Positions 38,100 through 51,908 of a DNA stretch of 64,000 nt are shown here, one piece after another. A program made the translations under genes and the position numbers. Within the stretch, counting starts at the first letter, position 1; every line of letters starts with the position of its first letter. Below the pieces are notes generated by a model, which was not told the DNA's origin, searched no databases, and saw only the letters and a program-made list of their open reading frames with translations. The stretch comes from Hymenolepis diminuta (Eukaryota > Platyhelminthes > Cestoda > Cyclophyllidea > Hymenolepididae), in the NCBI GenBank assembly GCA_900708905.1, contig CAADRB010000054.1:132070-196069 (forward strand), written 5' to 3'.

Positions 38100-39439
38100 T
38101 AAAACATACGTCGCGAAAGCTCAAGACCGAAATATATCTAAGTTATTGGTATCGTTTTGACCTTAGATTTTGGTTCGCTAAAACAACAATTAGCGAATAA
38201 TTACGTATAAATATTATAAACAAATCAAAATTTCGATCAAATACTTATAATTCTATTTATATTTTAATTTTCGTTGCTAATCGTATTCCTTTACAGGGAA
38301 ACAAATTATTTTAAAGTTTGTAGATCGTGTCTGTCTTAATGAATAAATTATTTGTTGAGACTCAGTGTGTTTATGAATTTTCTTTTAGTGAATTTATTCC
38401 TAATAATGCAATTTTTGCTTTAAACTGCAAAAGGTGGTTATAATAGTATTCATTTAAAGGAACGATAATTAATTAATTAGATTCCAATAGTTTTACATAT
38501 AGCAAAAGTCAAATTTTCTATGTCATATGTTTAAAAAAGGAAGTTTATGATATTCATACTTAGAATACACAAGAATTGCGTGTGATAAATTTGATCATGT
38601 AAATTATTATTTCTAATTTTATGTATTATGCAAATCAGTTATTATTATGTACTATATTTGCCCCCTTGTTTGCGACACTCCATCAGTACTTGAGACCATG
38701 AAAGAGAAATTGACAGTTAGTAATTGAACTGATACCGCTCTTTGGTTGCGAAATTCGAGGTTATCGAGAATGTGAGTAATGAGATAAAGTATGATGTATT
38801 GCTGGGAATGCATACCGATCACAAGAGTAATGCACTCAAAATTCATAGTCAAAATTTGCTAGTCTACATAATGTTCATTTTAACTATTTATTACTCATAA
38901 TAAAAGAGTGAAGTTTCTCAATATCATAATTGAAAATAATTATGATTCTTTGTTATTTTAATCCAATCAATTTATACGTAATGAGTAATAAATATTGCGG
39001 AATCTCTTTTTTCCTTTTTCGTCTTCATCCAACCCGTGTTCTAGAGAAATTGCCGGGAATAATGGAAAACATCTGCCATTAATACTCGCAAATGACAGCC
39101 TATACAGACTTACCCGGGAATCTGGACATACGAACCACATTTCATAGTTAACGACTCATTACTGAAAAAAAAACAGACATTTTTAAGGTACTAATTAATA
39201 TTGAGATTTCAAATTATTGCCTCATTTAGCTGAGAACATATTTCATCTTTAAAATGTATGTTTTTCGACAGAGAACTGGTTTAATGTAACTCTTAATCAC
39301 ATTTAAGTGTCGGACTATATTCTATACTTAAGTATTTAGGATTTTTAGCCTATTTTGGACAAAACAATATAAAATTGGTTATTTATTTTATCTCGACGTG
39401 TTTTAAATTTTTTTAATTGTATTGCTCTATCTTAACCAT
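38100..39439. other. Upstream region of YAP, no gene seen
   Basis: AT-rich sequence directly 5' of the YAP start codon (minus strand). It presumably includes the promoter and leader, but no specific box could be supported. Confidence 0.4.
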
Positions 39440-41217
39440 TGCTATGGTTTTGCAGCTGCTCGGTTGCCCGCTATTGTACACTGAGACAATTTATGCTGCA
39501 GCACTGTTGGGAAATCCAGTTCTGCTGTTACGACGTCTTGTCCACTAGATATCACTAAACTACATTTGACTCAGACTAGGGAGAATATTAAGACAGAAGG
39601 CAGTTAACCAAAGATATTTATTATCAAAAGAAAGCCATTATATGGGGACGCAAGTTGTCTTCATTTTGTCGATGCTAGGATATCAAAACACTGCCAACTA
39701 ACTATTAAGCCATCAGCAGCGCCTTGTGGCCGCATAGCGATAATGTTGATGGGTGACTTAGAGATAATCATTGATTATTCTCAGACAAGACACAAGCTCT
39801 GTAGCTGTGACTTTTGTTTTGCCCACTGCCTAACGCATTGAGATAGGTCTTCTCCATCGTAACGATAGATAATCTAGGAGTAGAACTTCTGAGCACATTA
39901 TTCGCCAGCCTTCGCGACTCCTTTATCGGTTGAGTTGAATTTTGTTTTCTTGGGCTTCTGTCTTTGAGTTTTATGGGTTATTTGTTCGTATTTTTGTTTC
40001 AAATCTTTCTCAATCGTATACATTTTTGGTGGACTATCTTTTTTGAGTGTCATTATTCTCTCGTCGTGGAGATTTTCAGCCATTTTTGCAGGATATCTTT
40101 TTATTTAAAACTTTTCTCTCTTCACGTTTTGAGAAACAGGCTGATTTTTTATCGTACTCTGTTTTAAGACGCCTTCCTCCTCCTGGAGAGTTTGTGAGGA
40201 TTTTGGTTAAATCCCTAGTGGTTAGTGAAATCCTTGCACGGAAACATACTTCCTCAGACTTCTATTACCGCAGTGTTAATACACATTCTTCTTGAATGGA
40301 GAGAACCGAGTAAAATATCATTCGCTGCCAAACCGACAAGTCAAGGAGGTCTAGGGATAGGTAAATTTTCTATTTGGTAGAATTGGCTGCCTATGACAAT
40401 CTGCATAACTGGTGAAGTTTTCATCTCTTTGTGGACCATTTTAAACTACATTACTCGATAGTGATATCCAAGGGTGCGATATTTATTTTTCGTTGGATTC
40501 TGTTTGGTATGCCAAATCGAACATCAGCATTTTCTGCCGATTTGAGGCCACACACGTAAAGAAGACATTTTGGTTCTTTGCCTGAAATATTCTGTAAGTC
40601 CACTTTTTTAAATTCACAAATAAGTCTTTTCCCGTCGTCCGGAGATAGTTAGGTAATTATTTCTCAGATTGATCTTCAAAGTAGTTTGATAATAATTTCA
40701 CAACTTCAGATTTCAGATCTGTTGGCCTATTGGGAATGATTGAATTGGTGAACTACTCATACTCAACTTTCGCTATAATATTTGAACCTTTTTCACATCA
40801 GGCATATTTCCTTTTTCCGTTTGGAATATATCTTCGTATTTCTGGAACTATTTTGCGACCACACAAACATTTTCAGCATCATGGTGGAAATCGCTAATTT
40901 GTTAACAGAGAGGAAATCTGAGATGGTTGCACGTAACTGAATTGATGGGACATTTTCTCCCTCAGTGCCTCAATTATTTTACTTGCTGTTAGAGAAGAGT
41001 TTCCATTTACTCGGCAATTATAGATAACTTTGGATTGCTTGAAGTTTTTTCGTAGCCACTTCTGTAGACTATTGGTATAAGTTCGTATATGACTGCGTCG
41101 CCAATTTCGCAACTGCTCTGTTGCCCATTCTTGTAAAATATGATTCCTCTTTGTTGCAGCACTACTAGGAAATCCAGTTCTATTGCTTTGATATGTGGAT
41201 TTCTCGAAAATTACCAA
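39440..41217 (-). pseudogene. Degenerate coding remnant of unknown family
   Basis: Minus-strand reading gives a series of protein-like segments in shifting frames. The first is 41217-40894, about 107 open codons with NRTGFPSSAATKRNHILQEW. The next are ISDFHHDAENVCVVAK and RPTDLKSEVVKLLSNYFEDQ (about 40880-40660). Then comes a clean stretch at about 40645-40455 (KRLICEFKKVDLQNISGKEP) and last a Lys-rich part at about 40240-39898. Frames change and stops intervene between segments, so the whole reads as a decayed gene or transposon open reading frame. A segment at about 39470-39545 is a diverged duplicate of 41105-41195 (both encode a RTGFP-SAA-type peptide). I could not assign it to a transposon or cellular family. 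Confidence 0.4.
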
Positions 41218-43260
41218 AAGATATTTTTTTCTTTTCCATTTTTTGATGCAAATTTACAATAATGTATATTATTACCGACCAAAAGTACTGGAAATGGAAC
41301 AAAATGCATTATATCTCACTTTACTGAAAAGACGGAAATTAAGTTCATGTATGCAAATAAGTAGCCATTTATAAAATGACGTTCTATTATTGGAAAAGTT
41401 TTGAATTATTATTACTTTTAGGGATTTATGCCAGTCCATCTGGTGCTCATATACTGAACTATTTTAAGAATAAAATGCGGATGGTAGCTATAAGGTTGAC
41501 TGTTATACCTAGTAATGACAGACCAAATGACAGACTAGTAAATGATTGACTAACGATAAGATCTTCACTACAGTGTCCAAAGGCGGTCCCGCTATATGTT
41601 TGCGTGTTTGCACATGAATATCTAAAGGGGTATCTATCATCACGCCGAAACCCCGACAACGAGGCATAACTGACGTCCAACAAAGAAATGTTTTATATAT
41701 AAATTTAATTTGCTTATAAATAAATTAGAGGTGGTTTGCCTGCCAACTCCGGACTGATCTGGCGACATGAGTGACTTGACTTATTCCTTCTAATGAATCA
41801 ATGTGGCCCCTGAGAGATCCTTCTTTCAACGTTATTACATTGACTAAAGTCTTTCATCAACGATACCGTAAAATCTGCCATTAAACAGTTTATTAATGAG
41901 ATTTTACAAGGAATAGGAGGAGTTATGATTATACATTACTTTTTAAAATGGCTAATTGTAGGTGTTTATTTAAATAAAGAAAATCAATGGTCATCAGTTG
42001 AAGCTCTTTTATCTCACTTTATTGAACGCAGATTTTGTAAAGCCCTCATTAAATTTTTTATTCACTTGCTTAATCGTTTCTTTAAATTTCAAATTTATTT
42101 TTTGCAAAAGTGTTTTCTTCATTTCCATATTAAATATTTATATTTTGAAATCCCCTGTGAGCCTGTAAGACCTTACTGCTTTCATCTCGACATAACCTGT
42201 GTCTTTAAGATTCGAGCAAGCTGACCTTAACTGTACACTCGACGCTGTCAACTCACTGGTATTGTCGATAACGAAGTCAATCTGACCTATTTATGTTGTC
42301 TAAATACAAATCTCTATATACTCCCTTTATGATTATCGATTCTCCAACGGCAAACAACTGCTCCATTTATTTTGTGATCGTAACTCTCTGACTCCCTTGC
42401 TATCTGACTACCAATTGCCGCAGTTGGCAGTCAGTGGCAATTCACCACAATTTTTTTCACCACTCTTTCTCAATTTACAGTTGTCTTAACTTTTTACAAA
42501 CATTTTAACTTAACAAACATTTTTAAATGATATTTGCAGAACTGTACTTGATATTTATTCTCCTATAAACTGTCATACATATTTAAATGAAGAAATTCAA
42601 AGCACTGATCAGTAAGAATCATTTGAAACATTTCGCAATTTTATTCAAAATAAAAAAATTATACTCTCTTTTTGATCCCCGTAATCCATTCGATGCCGTT
42701 CGATATTTAATAGTTAATTTTATCATCGTAAGTTAATTTACGCTTCAATACTACTTTTTAATATTATTGATTACTTTTCGGGTCTTGTAAAGAATTGTTT
42801 TCTGAGTTCTAATTTTGCATATAAAAAGAAGTAGAAATTATAACTTGATCTGAATTAAATAATAAAGAATAAATATATCATTATTAAATGTTTACAAAAA
42901 ACTTTGATACGTAAATTGAATGTCGAAACGCATCCTAACCTTGAAAATCCAAAACCACTGCTATAATTTAGTGCAGCGCTTTATTTAAAGGTCTCGTGAA
43001 CTGACGGTATTTTATTTATTAATTTTTTGTCAGGCTCTTGGGGTTATTTTGCTTCTAAGTATGTTTTATAAATATATTTCTCTGAAATATTTGAATTTTT
43101 TGCGATAGTTTTTATGGGAATCTTAGCGTTTTCTGCCCTTAATACTGTTTTGGTCTTTTAATGTCGAAATTATTTTATATTTTTATTTTGCTTTAGTTAA
43201 AATCCAGTTTGGGGATCACTAAATTTATTTCTATTATTATTTTTTTAATTCGCATGTTTG
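41218..43260. other. Upstream of Ral, no gene seen
   Basis: Very AT-rich. Open frames on either strand look random in composition. No repeat family member was recognised. Confidence 0.4.
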
Positions 43261-43267
43261 ATATACT

Positions 43268-43299
43268 TTTCTCTTTAGGTCAATTATTTAGACACCTGA
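43268..43299 (+). promoter_or_regulatory. Possible splice acceptor in the Ral leader
   Basis: TTTCTCTTTAG ends at 43278, 21 bases before the Ral ATG, and is preceded by a T-rich tract. A short leader after a good acceptor fits a 5'UTR intron or spliced-leader trans-splicing. The sequence alone cannot tell which. Confidence 0.35.
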
Positions 43300-46200
43300 A
43301 TGGATCAACAACAAAACCAAACAAACATCGTCAGACTCGTTGTAGTCGGTGTTGGTGGTGTCGGCAAAAGTGCCTTGACTCTCTTTTTCATGTACGATGA
43401 GTTTGTGAAAGACTACGAACCAACTCGTGTTGATTCCTACCGTAAACGAATTACCTGCAATGGCGAAGAAGTCAACCTTCACATTTTGGATACTGCTGGT
43501 GAGTTACATAATTTATGGCATTTTAATTTCTCTTGTTGATTTGTTTTTGTAACGGTGGTTTTCCCTTAAATTTCCAGGCCAGGAGAATTATGCCGGTATT
43601 CGGGATACCTTCTACCGTGATAGTGAGGGATTTTGTCTAGTTTTTGATATTACCGATCATTTGTCTTTCACTTCTATCGCCGAATTCATGTAAGTAACCT
43701 CACTTTCTTCTTTTTGTGTCATGTGTCATTGTCCACATTTTCATCATCCTCTTTGTGGACATTAACAACCATCCTATTTACCAATGCATTATCATCATCT
43801 TATGCGGTTCTAAAGGTTTCATTTTGTGAGAAACTGTATTTCTCGTCTTAACTCAAAGTAGTACCTATATCCAGACAGTCTGACTACCTCGGGATCTCCC
43901 TCAACGTTGGATAAGGAATATCTCCTTGCAAAGCTTATGATTCTTCTAGGATCTAACTAGAAACAACAATCTCTCGAAAATTAGAAGACCTAGAGTTTAT
44001 TGCAAAGCAAATTATGTCGTGAACCACTGTAAAGAACAAGAGAAAGGGAGAGAAGTGGGGGAAAAAATTAATAGAAGTCTGTAGAGCTGGGAATAAGCCA
44101 TCAATGCAGAATGTGAAGAGGAGACAATGACTGTAAGCCGAGTTGACGTTTTTGCATTTTTGGTAGTTTAATGAGCGACCAATGAAAAATTATCATTGGA
44201 CAGTTAGGCTAGTTCGAAAATGAGTCGGTTTATCTATCCGATAGAACTATCTTCGAACTTAAAGTTACAATCTAATTTAAGTACAATTATCATCTAGCGA
44301 CGTCAAACTTGTGCTTTCGGACTATCACGGTGAGGTTTTGATACTGTGCTTAAGTAGAGTGTGAACTTTGATACATAAGCTGTTTTCGGTTGTTATACAA
44401 ATAGTTTGTGTATATGTTTAGTTCCCTCTTTCTCTCTCTAAGTTGGCATTCTTCCAATTTTGATTTTTTTGTTTATGGGCCAGTAGATCGGCTTAGTCAC
44501 CAGTTTCTCAGCTGATTGATGCATAGTTATTTTCTAGGCTTTGCATAGTTGTTCTTAAATGAAAATTCTTTTGGATATTTCTGATTAGAGACTGATATCG
44601 GTGTTGTAATTTCATCTTCATTAATTTCCCAGAACTATTCTTGTGCATAGTTGTATTTATAAAATGCCAGTTCAAATTCCTTCCATACGTAACAAATTAT
44701 TGAAAGGTTGATAATCAGTTTTTGAGTGCCATTTTCTCTTTTTCAACAAGTTAAATATAGTCCCCTTTTACTAATCGATTTCGAAAACACGTTGGAGACT
44801 TCTCCTGTTTAAAAGGGAAGTAGTTTCTAGCAAATCGTATTAAGTTATTCTTTGAAATTCTGCCTCCACCACAAAATTTAGAGAAGGAGAGAATGATATT
44901 CGTATTGTTCATGCATTATTTACGTATATTTACAGCCTTTTTATACTTATCTTCCTTGACTCAATGTTAAAATTGGTGCATGTCTATAGGGGCGTTTTAA
45001 CCTAAATTTATGCTGTAATATTGTAAAATCTTCTTAAGGGTAGCAGTGTTTATAAGCATCATAAATGGCAAATCATAATCTTGAAATATGTGACTCATTC
45101 TTTTTCCCATTCATGTGTTTTTTGTATTTTATAGTAGCAATTCCCAAGCCCATTTAGTTGAGTTTTAGAATTCTAATAATATCTAAAAGGTTAATATAAT
45201 AGAGCTTCCCTAGTGAGGAACCCCGTATTAGCCCGACTTGATTATTGTGGTTGGCCATCTCACTCACTAGGCGTGTTCCGATCAGAATTGAGTCCATAAT
45301 CTCTGACATGCCAGACGTGTCCGATGTTCAAGGCGCCACTGACGCACATTTTCGTATTTGAAATCGTTCTTTTTATTTAGCATTAAAATTCCTTAAGTTC
45401 TGTGGATGTCGACTTTCCTTGAACTCCATTTGTGCTTACATAATGGATATTTTTGTATATTTGATTACCAACTATAATTAGATCAGGTAAGACTCATTTC
45501 ACATAGAAAAGAAAAATCCACTTTGATTCAGTTAGCTATCATCATCGGCGACAAAGTTACATTTTCAACATTTTTGCATAATTGTTCTCTTATCGATCTT
45601 GTTTGTAAAAAAGACCATCAGCTTTTAAGTGCTCTTGTTTTCGCCTTTTTGATGATGGGATGGCTCAGGGTATGCTTTAAATGACGGCATTTCATTATCT
45701 ACATATTCGACAAGTTAATCGCTTCAATTCCTGTATTTGGTTTTTTTTTCAACTGTGATTATGATTTTCAAATGCAGTAGCCATCTTCATTTCTAACTGC
45801 ATTAGAAAAGTTATATAGGAAAAGTTTCTAGGACAGATTTGGAGGGAATTTTGCATAGATCATAAAATTCCATTGAAAATCGTAACCAGATTCTCCACTG
45901 AAAGTCCAATCTAGTTCTCTTTGATCGATTAGTTAGTTATTATTGACCAATTACAATTTTCCATTATCAAACGTAACTAAGTAGAAGGAATAGTAGATTT
46001 ATTCAAAAATGAGTAAAAGAGGATTGTGCAGAACTAGACCATGAAGTAGAATAGAAGTCAGGCCATCAGAAGAGCCATATATGATTCAAATTCTCCTTGC
46101 TACTTAAAAGAGAGGTATTTTTGATTGCATTATGACCTGACGTGACAAAGTTAAAATTACAGTATTTTACTTATGCATTCCTAAGAGGCAGTTCGGAGGT

Positions 46201-49200
46201 GTGTTGATTGAAATAATCTGTCATACTGCCTACTGCTAGCAATTCAATGTATCTCTAAACATTTTGTGTATTTCCCTGAAAATGGTATATTAAAATTTTC
46301 TCAGGAGTATACGAATAGTATGCGCTGATATTATTTAGGAGGATAATGATGGGAAGAGGTCTGGCACGTATTAATAATAAAGGTAAAGAAGGTCCTATAT
46401 TTGACCACTTTATCTCCATTAACGCTTTGGAGTTCACTTCATCCTCTTGATATATGCGCAAACTTTACTTATTAGATAGTTCACATGCTGAGGTCTGTCA
46501 CGTTTTTCAGCTCTCAGTTTATTAGCGGCAGCTCCTAATTCAATGTATTGCTCATCTGCGAAATCAGAGGTCGCGGGTTCGATGTCCATGAGTGTACACC
46601 CAATGAGTGGCACTAGTTAATTCTGGTTATAAAAATTGGTGACAGAATCCGAGTCTTCACCAAGAAGGTCGCATGATTCTGCTCTCGTTATGGGTATTAG
46701 GGAAATGTTATTCTAAATGAGCTTGTGAGTTATTACTCGTGGTAGACTCTCAGGTTATCTTTTTAGTGTTGAAGGAAATCTATTTGTGTTAATTTTGTCA
46801 GCCTGTCGGCTTCTATTGCAAAATTATGTATGAAGTTCCGTCTCTTTTGATTGATTCTTGAATTTCGTTCATTCATGCGAGGATTTCCCATACTCGGTAA
46901 AGTTCGAGTTTCTTACCAGGAGGCTTATATATGCCACTCCTCTACTCAAGATGAGTGCTTAGAAAAGCTTTCCTAAAATGAATTGGAAGTCATCAGGTTA
47001 GTTGACCAACTGAACAAATACTAAGGGAAAGAGTTCGAATCAATCTTCAACGTTGAACTCAATTGCAAAATTGAACTTATCTTCGAAGTTGTTTGTGCTT
47101 ACACGTTTACCTGTGATTAAACATTGTAAATTGTTCAATTTATTTTAGTTGTAATGTATAATTATATACATCGGGTCATTATCTGATCAAAAGTGATCAT
47201 CTACAGACAATATAAATGATTAAAACTAAATGTGGCGATCAATAGCGATCGGAATCACATCTCGGGATAAAAGTTGTTTTCAGTTTAGGTATTGTCGTAG
47301 CAGTAATTTACTCTGGGTGATTTTCCAGGGATGAATGGCACTACTGAACATATTATTTTTTTATGAAAATGACCATGCAAAATACGCTCAATTTTATAAT
47401 CATGGAACAGCATCTGAACACGCGAAATAGCAAAATACTTTTGTAAGGGATGAAACAGGGGAGAAATAGAAGTTTGTAATTAAGTCAGGCTGTCAGGAGT
47501 CATTTTGAAGGCATTTAGCTATTCATTTTGATAAATGCTTTAATTTACAGCGTGATATTCAAATGTTCACAATTTAATTCTCGGGTTTCTATTTGAGTTC
47601 ATAATCATGATATTCGGATTTCATTGGCCAGTTGAGTTGATTGAATTTTCGTCCATATCACTTTTATTTATTTGTATCTACGTGAATCATTTAACCGGAC
47701 TATTTTGTTTATTTTTCACTCAGATTCTAAATTTCATGTTTATTTAATCTGTATAAGTCACTCTACCCAAACGCACTTTCTTTGTCTTCAAACCTGTCTG
47801 CAAAGTGTTCATTTCTTTTTGTTTCCTCTTAATTTAGCGATCAGATTCTGCGTGTGAAGAGGGCGGAGAGGGTGCCAATGCTGATCTGTGGCAACAAGGT
47901 TGATCTGGAGGACAATCGCAAGGTGACCAGGGAGGAAGCAGAAGAGTTCTGTCGCAAATACCAAGTTCCCTACCTCGAAACATCGGCCAAAGATGATATC
48001 AACGTGGAGAAAGTGAGCTCTTGCCTTTATAACGATAAGTTTATCTGTAAAGATGCATCATAATTTTCGGAAAAGCGGATACCTAGTTATGCATTTGAGG
48101 AAAGGGTAGGGAGATTCGAACCTCTGAAATCGAGATTTTTTCTTCAGTACTGGGATTAGAATAACATGTGCTGGTGCTTTTTCACAGATCCTTTAATGTT
48201 TTGATATGTGGTATTTCAGTCATCATTGTTTTTTGTACGACCTAAAGCAACGAGAAATTGGACAGTGTAAGTCTTCGTTAACCGTAATCCGTCGATGGTG
48301 CAAAAGCATCTTCTCCACGAATATTCACATACAATTGACATCTTCGTACTTCACCGTTTTCATTTTAACTCCTCTGAGATAGGAATTTACGCTTTTAGAG
48401 ATGGGGAGTAACATTGTCGGATGTTTCAGCCATGATAGTCAGGTTAAATCAAAGACTTCCATTTCATCTTGATCGATTTGCCTTAGCTCAGACCTTATAG
48501 AAGCTTTTTCTTTTTTTTCTTTAGTACCTGATGATTCAAAATAAGTCGTAGGATAGGAGACTTTTGGAAACTTCATAGCACCTTAAAGGCGAAGCCTTCT
48601 CGGTTGAATCTAAGTCGCCAGAAATTTAGATCACTCCGCTGAGCTAGCTCTTCGTATGTTATGCTCTTCTTGTAGCATTAAGGCTTGCTTTCACTTTGAT
48701 TAATAATTCCGGACTTTTAGAATGGGTTGCTGTTTGACTCTCGCCTTTCTTACTGTTAATCTGTTTTTGTCATGAAAGAAGAAATAATCTTTTTTGTTGT
48801 TTTAATGATGCTAAAGATCATGTGAGTTTTGCACTTTGGTGAAGAAAGCAAAACCCCCGAAGTACTTGTTAGGGCAGTGCGAATCGTGTTTTTTTCTCTC
48901 CTTTTAAGAATCCATAAACACGCACACACCCCTCTACTAATGTCATTTTCTTGAGTTCAGTTTTGAGTTTATTGTTATTATTACCTCGCGAAGATTAATT
49001 TTAAAAAAGGAGGAGAGATTTTTCCCAATCTTATAGGTATTAGGTTTTTTTACACTATTTTCTCTGATTAAGGAAAAACACATTGGTAATTCCAAACGTT
49101 ACATGTACGAATAGGAAATCATGTTGCCTGGTATACTGGTGGCCATGGCTCATGAGGTCTATAGTATCCTTGATTCGCTATATCCGCTCAAATGCTCAGG

Positions 49201-51908
49201 TCTGGTATTGATATTGAAAAGCGTCTCCATTTTCTCATGGCGAAGTTAGGAAGCTGGTGTTGTGTGTTGTTGCATGATCGTAACGTGCACATTTGCCAAA
49301 TTATAGACAGCAAATTTGACACTTATCGGTGCAATCAGTAAAAGGCATGACCAAAGTATGTCAGAAATTAAACGACTTGTGGCGCCAAATATTATATTTT
49401 GAATTATCCCCGGAAATTAACTGGAAATTAACACAGTACCAATAATGAAATACGTTATTGGCAGAAAGTATGTATAAAGCGGGGTGCATGCATATGTAGT
49501 CACAGGTATTCATACACACCAAGTAGTTCTTTATTATGGGGAGTGGATTGAAGTCTCTGTGGCAAATAAGGTGAGTGTGTCACTACATTGTCCAGTAATG
49601 AACATAGGGAATGTGAATGCACCCATAATTAGATAAAACGTTAACATGGCATAATGGTATTGGAATAAATGCGACAAGGAAGTTTTGGAGATAGAGAACA
49701 ATATCGCTAAGTGTTTTTCCCTCGGTATTTCATTCCTCTCATTGGTCTTTGTGATGTTTGGATTAAGTTGTTTCTTTTCATTTAAACACTCTCAACTTAC
49801 TCTATATTGGTTTATTCTCTTCTCTGTTCTTATTAGTACCGGTGTATTAATCTTTTTCTGTATTAAAGGTTGTTTTTCATTACTCAATAAACAATAATAA
49901 TAGTAATGAATAAAGGATGTCTTGAATTAGGACTTTAGGGATGGGTTGTTTTCATCGGAAAGTTCATGTTAGCGTATTGCTGAAATTTTGTAGTGGTAGT
50001 GACAGTGGCAGTGTGACCCTAAGTAAACATTTGAATGAGGGTACGTAATGTTAGCACTATTGCATTGTAGAAAAAACATAAATACTGAATACTTCATAAT
50101 AATGGGAAGTATTGCACATCTTAAATAGGTGGCCTTTTTGCCTCCCAATTGTTAAGGCATGAATGAAGTAGGTGGGTATATATCTGTAGAAGTTATGTTT
50201 ATTGGAGGGAAAGAACAATTAATTTAACAGTTTTGATTCTGAGGAGCAAAGGCTTCTCTTTTAGACTGGTCCTCCTTTGTCCATGGGACTTTTAATTTAA
50301 GTAGTTATGTTAAAGCTTGGGTACTCTGAAAAGTTGGTCTCAGTTAAGTTTAAAATTCTTTTTTTTTAAAATTTCATCCCCTGTTTCTAATTCGCTTGAT
50401 AAAAGATGGAATCTAGCACCCGGAATTGCGTATGTTTGTAACGTTCAAATTGTTTTCGATATCTCTCTGATATTTTTTTGGCAGTTATAACGTCGCCGTC
50501 TCGGTAAGATAATTGTTGCCCTCGTCTTCTCCACGTGTATGATGCCGTCAAAAGTGATTATGAATGGCGTGCAAAAAATTAATTGGCAGAAGTTCAGGCA
50601 TTTCTGCGACATGGCTATTGTTTTCCAGTTGAACGGCACTATTAGTCATAGAATGACACCATTTTGTGTCATATTAATTCTGAAAGGCCAAGCTCTCCTA
50701 CACATTTACCTTTTAGAATGACTAATTTGGCACTTTCTTTCTTTTATTCGCATAGTTCAGGTCCTGGCATTTTGGTTCTGAAGTGTCATCCTTTCGAAAG
50801 TACACAATTAGGACGTGATTCCGTCCCTAAAAGTCGGATTTATTTCTAAAAGGTCCTCTTTTAAATGTTCAAATTTTTTCAATTTTCATTCTTTTTCCTG
50901 AATTATTCATTATATTGACTCCCATGACTTTGTTTAGATCAAGTGAGTGACACAGCTTACAGTAATTATTAATCTTATCTAAGGTTTTCTCCATTTGAGC
51001 AGTCAACTGGTGGGTGTTATCCATTTGAGGCCATTCATTTGCTTCTATCAGTTGCTATTATTGTAGCAGGGTTATATCTTGTCTAGTATCTGCTTTTGCT
51101 CATTCCTTGAAAATATATTATTTGTGTGTCCCTTTCATTGTCTCCTAGATGCTGTGGAGTATATCTTAGGCCTGACGCTTACAAACTCGTCTTATATTTA
51201 TGAAGATAATTCATATAAAACGCATGACCATTTAGGCAGGATGAGATGGGGGTTTACACACTTCAAAATTATACAAACACATATGGGGTAATTGGGTTGA
51301 ATAAGAACGTTTCAAAGGGACGTTGAGACATAAGGAACTAGAGAGGCAAATTGTCACAGCAGGGAATTAAGAACAAAGAGGTACAAATTGCAACTCGAGC
51401 TCCAGAGGTATCCTTACTTTTTAATAAAGTCATTTTCATATTCTCTCCTCCTTTCTATTTGGTTGCTGTAACTTTTAAAGCCATCCACCTTTGAGTCCAA
51501 ATCGTTTTTTTTTGTTACTTAAATAAACTTAAATGAGCGGAATTGCAATAATAATTGCTCACTCAAGGTAGACAAACACTTAAATGCGATTGATCAGAAT
51601 TGATGGTTTAATGAGGTAATTTAAGTACTTGCGGTGATAATTTGTTCACGATGCCGCAGCGTTTAAAGCATCAAACAATCGTAAAGTCGACACTTAGATC
51701 ATTACAGCCTCAAGACTCCGTCAATATTAGGTGTATCTCATATGATCGTACTGATTTAATTAAAACGATCGTTTTTTTTTTCTAATTATAGGCCTTCCTT
51801 TCACTCGCACAACAGGTTTACAACTTGAAAGTGTCCCAACGAACCCAACATCAAACGGCCCAACCTGTTAAAAGTGGACGCCGCAAGAAGAGATGCACTA
51901 TTCTGTAA
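43300..51908 (+). CDS. RAL: Ral-type small GTPase, 4 exons
   Basis: Exons 43300-43498, 43578-43689, 47838-48012 and 51792-51908 join in phase to give 200 residues. The P-loop is GVGGVGKS (17-24). Switch I is [12 protein letters not shown] (38-49), which has the YEPT..DSYRK pattern of Ral rather than YDPTIEDSY of Ras. Switch II starts DTAGQENYAG (64-73) with Q68 as the catalytic glutamine. The guanine-specificity motifs are NKVD (123-126) and ETSAK (151-155). A polybasic tail (GRRKKR) precedes CTIL, a CaaL box that predicts geranylgeranylation of C197 and membrane attachment. Ral proteins control exocyst-dependent secretion and membrane traffic and act downstream of Ras. No inactivating substitution is seen. 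Rap or Ras identity is less likely because of the switch I sequence. Introns are 79 bp, then about 4.1 and 3.8 kb. Confidence 0.92.
45205..45345 (-). repeat. SINE-like element, head half (copy f)
   Basis: On the minus strand it shows the tRNA-like head CGTCAGTGGCGCCTTGAACA, then GACACGTCTGGCATGTCAGA, GGACTCAATTCTGATCGG, GAGTGAGATGGCCAACC and AATCAAGTCGGGCTAATA. Order and spacing match copies d and e. Only about 140 bp of the 5' half is recognisable. Confidence 0.55.
46540..46735 (+). repeat. SINE-like element in Ral intron 2 (copy g)
   Basis: GCGAAATCAGAGGTCGCGGG runs into a B-box-like GGGTTCGATGTCC, then TACACCCAATGAGTGGCAC, GACAGAATCCGAGTCTTCAC and CAAGAAGGTCGCATGATTC, ending AATGAGCTTGTGAGTTATTA. 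It is the best match to copy c over the B-box region and to copies a and e over the tail. Confidence 0.65.
46880..46990 (+). repeat. SINE-like element, tail only (copy h)
   Basis: Contains AAGTTCGAGTTTCTTACCAG, then GAGGCTTATATATGCC, CTCAAGATGAGTGCTTAGAA and AAATGAATTGG. This is the 3' body of the family, only about 145 bp after copy g and in the same orientation. Confidence 0.5.
48013..51791. other. Ral intron 3
   Basis: A 3.8-kb intron between GTGAGC and TTATAG. T-rich and without recognisable genes. At about 48575-48650 the minus strand has a faint tRNA-like arrangement that is too decayed to call. Confidence 0.55.

Larger units (their letters stand above)
43690..47837. other. Ral intron 2
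   Basis: A 4.1-kb intron with a canonical GTAAGT donor and a TAATTTAG acceptor. It hosts three SINE-like remnants, listed separately, and is otherwise AT-rich without recognisable coding sequence. Confidence 0.6.

Noticed and set aside
48575..48650. tRNA-like arrangement on the minus strand in Ral intron 3
   Set aside because: A- and B-box-like strings are present, but neither a cloverleaf nor the SINE body blocks follow, so neither a tRNA gene nor a SINE copy can be supported.
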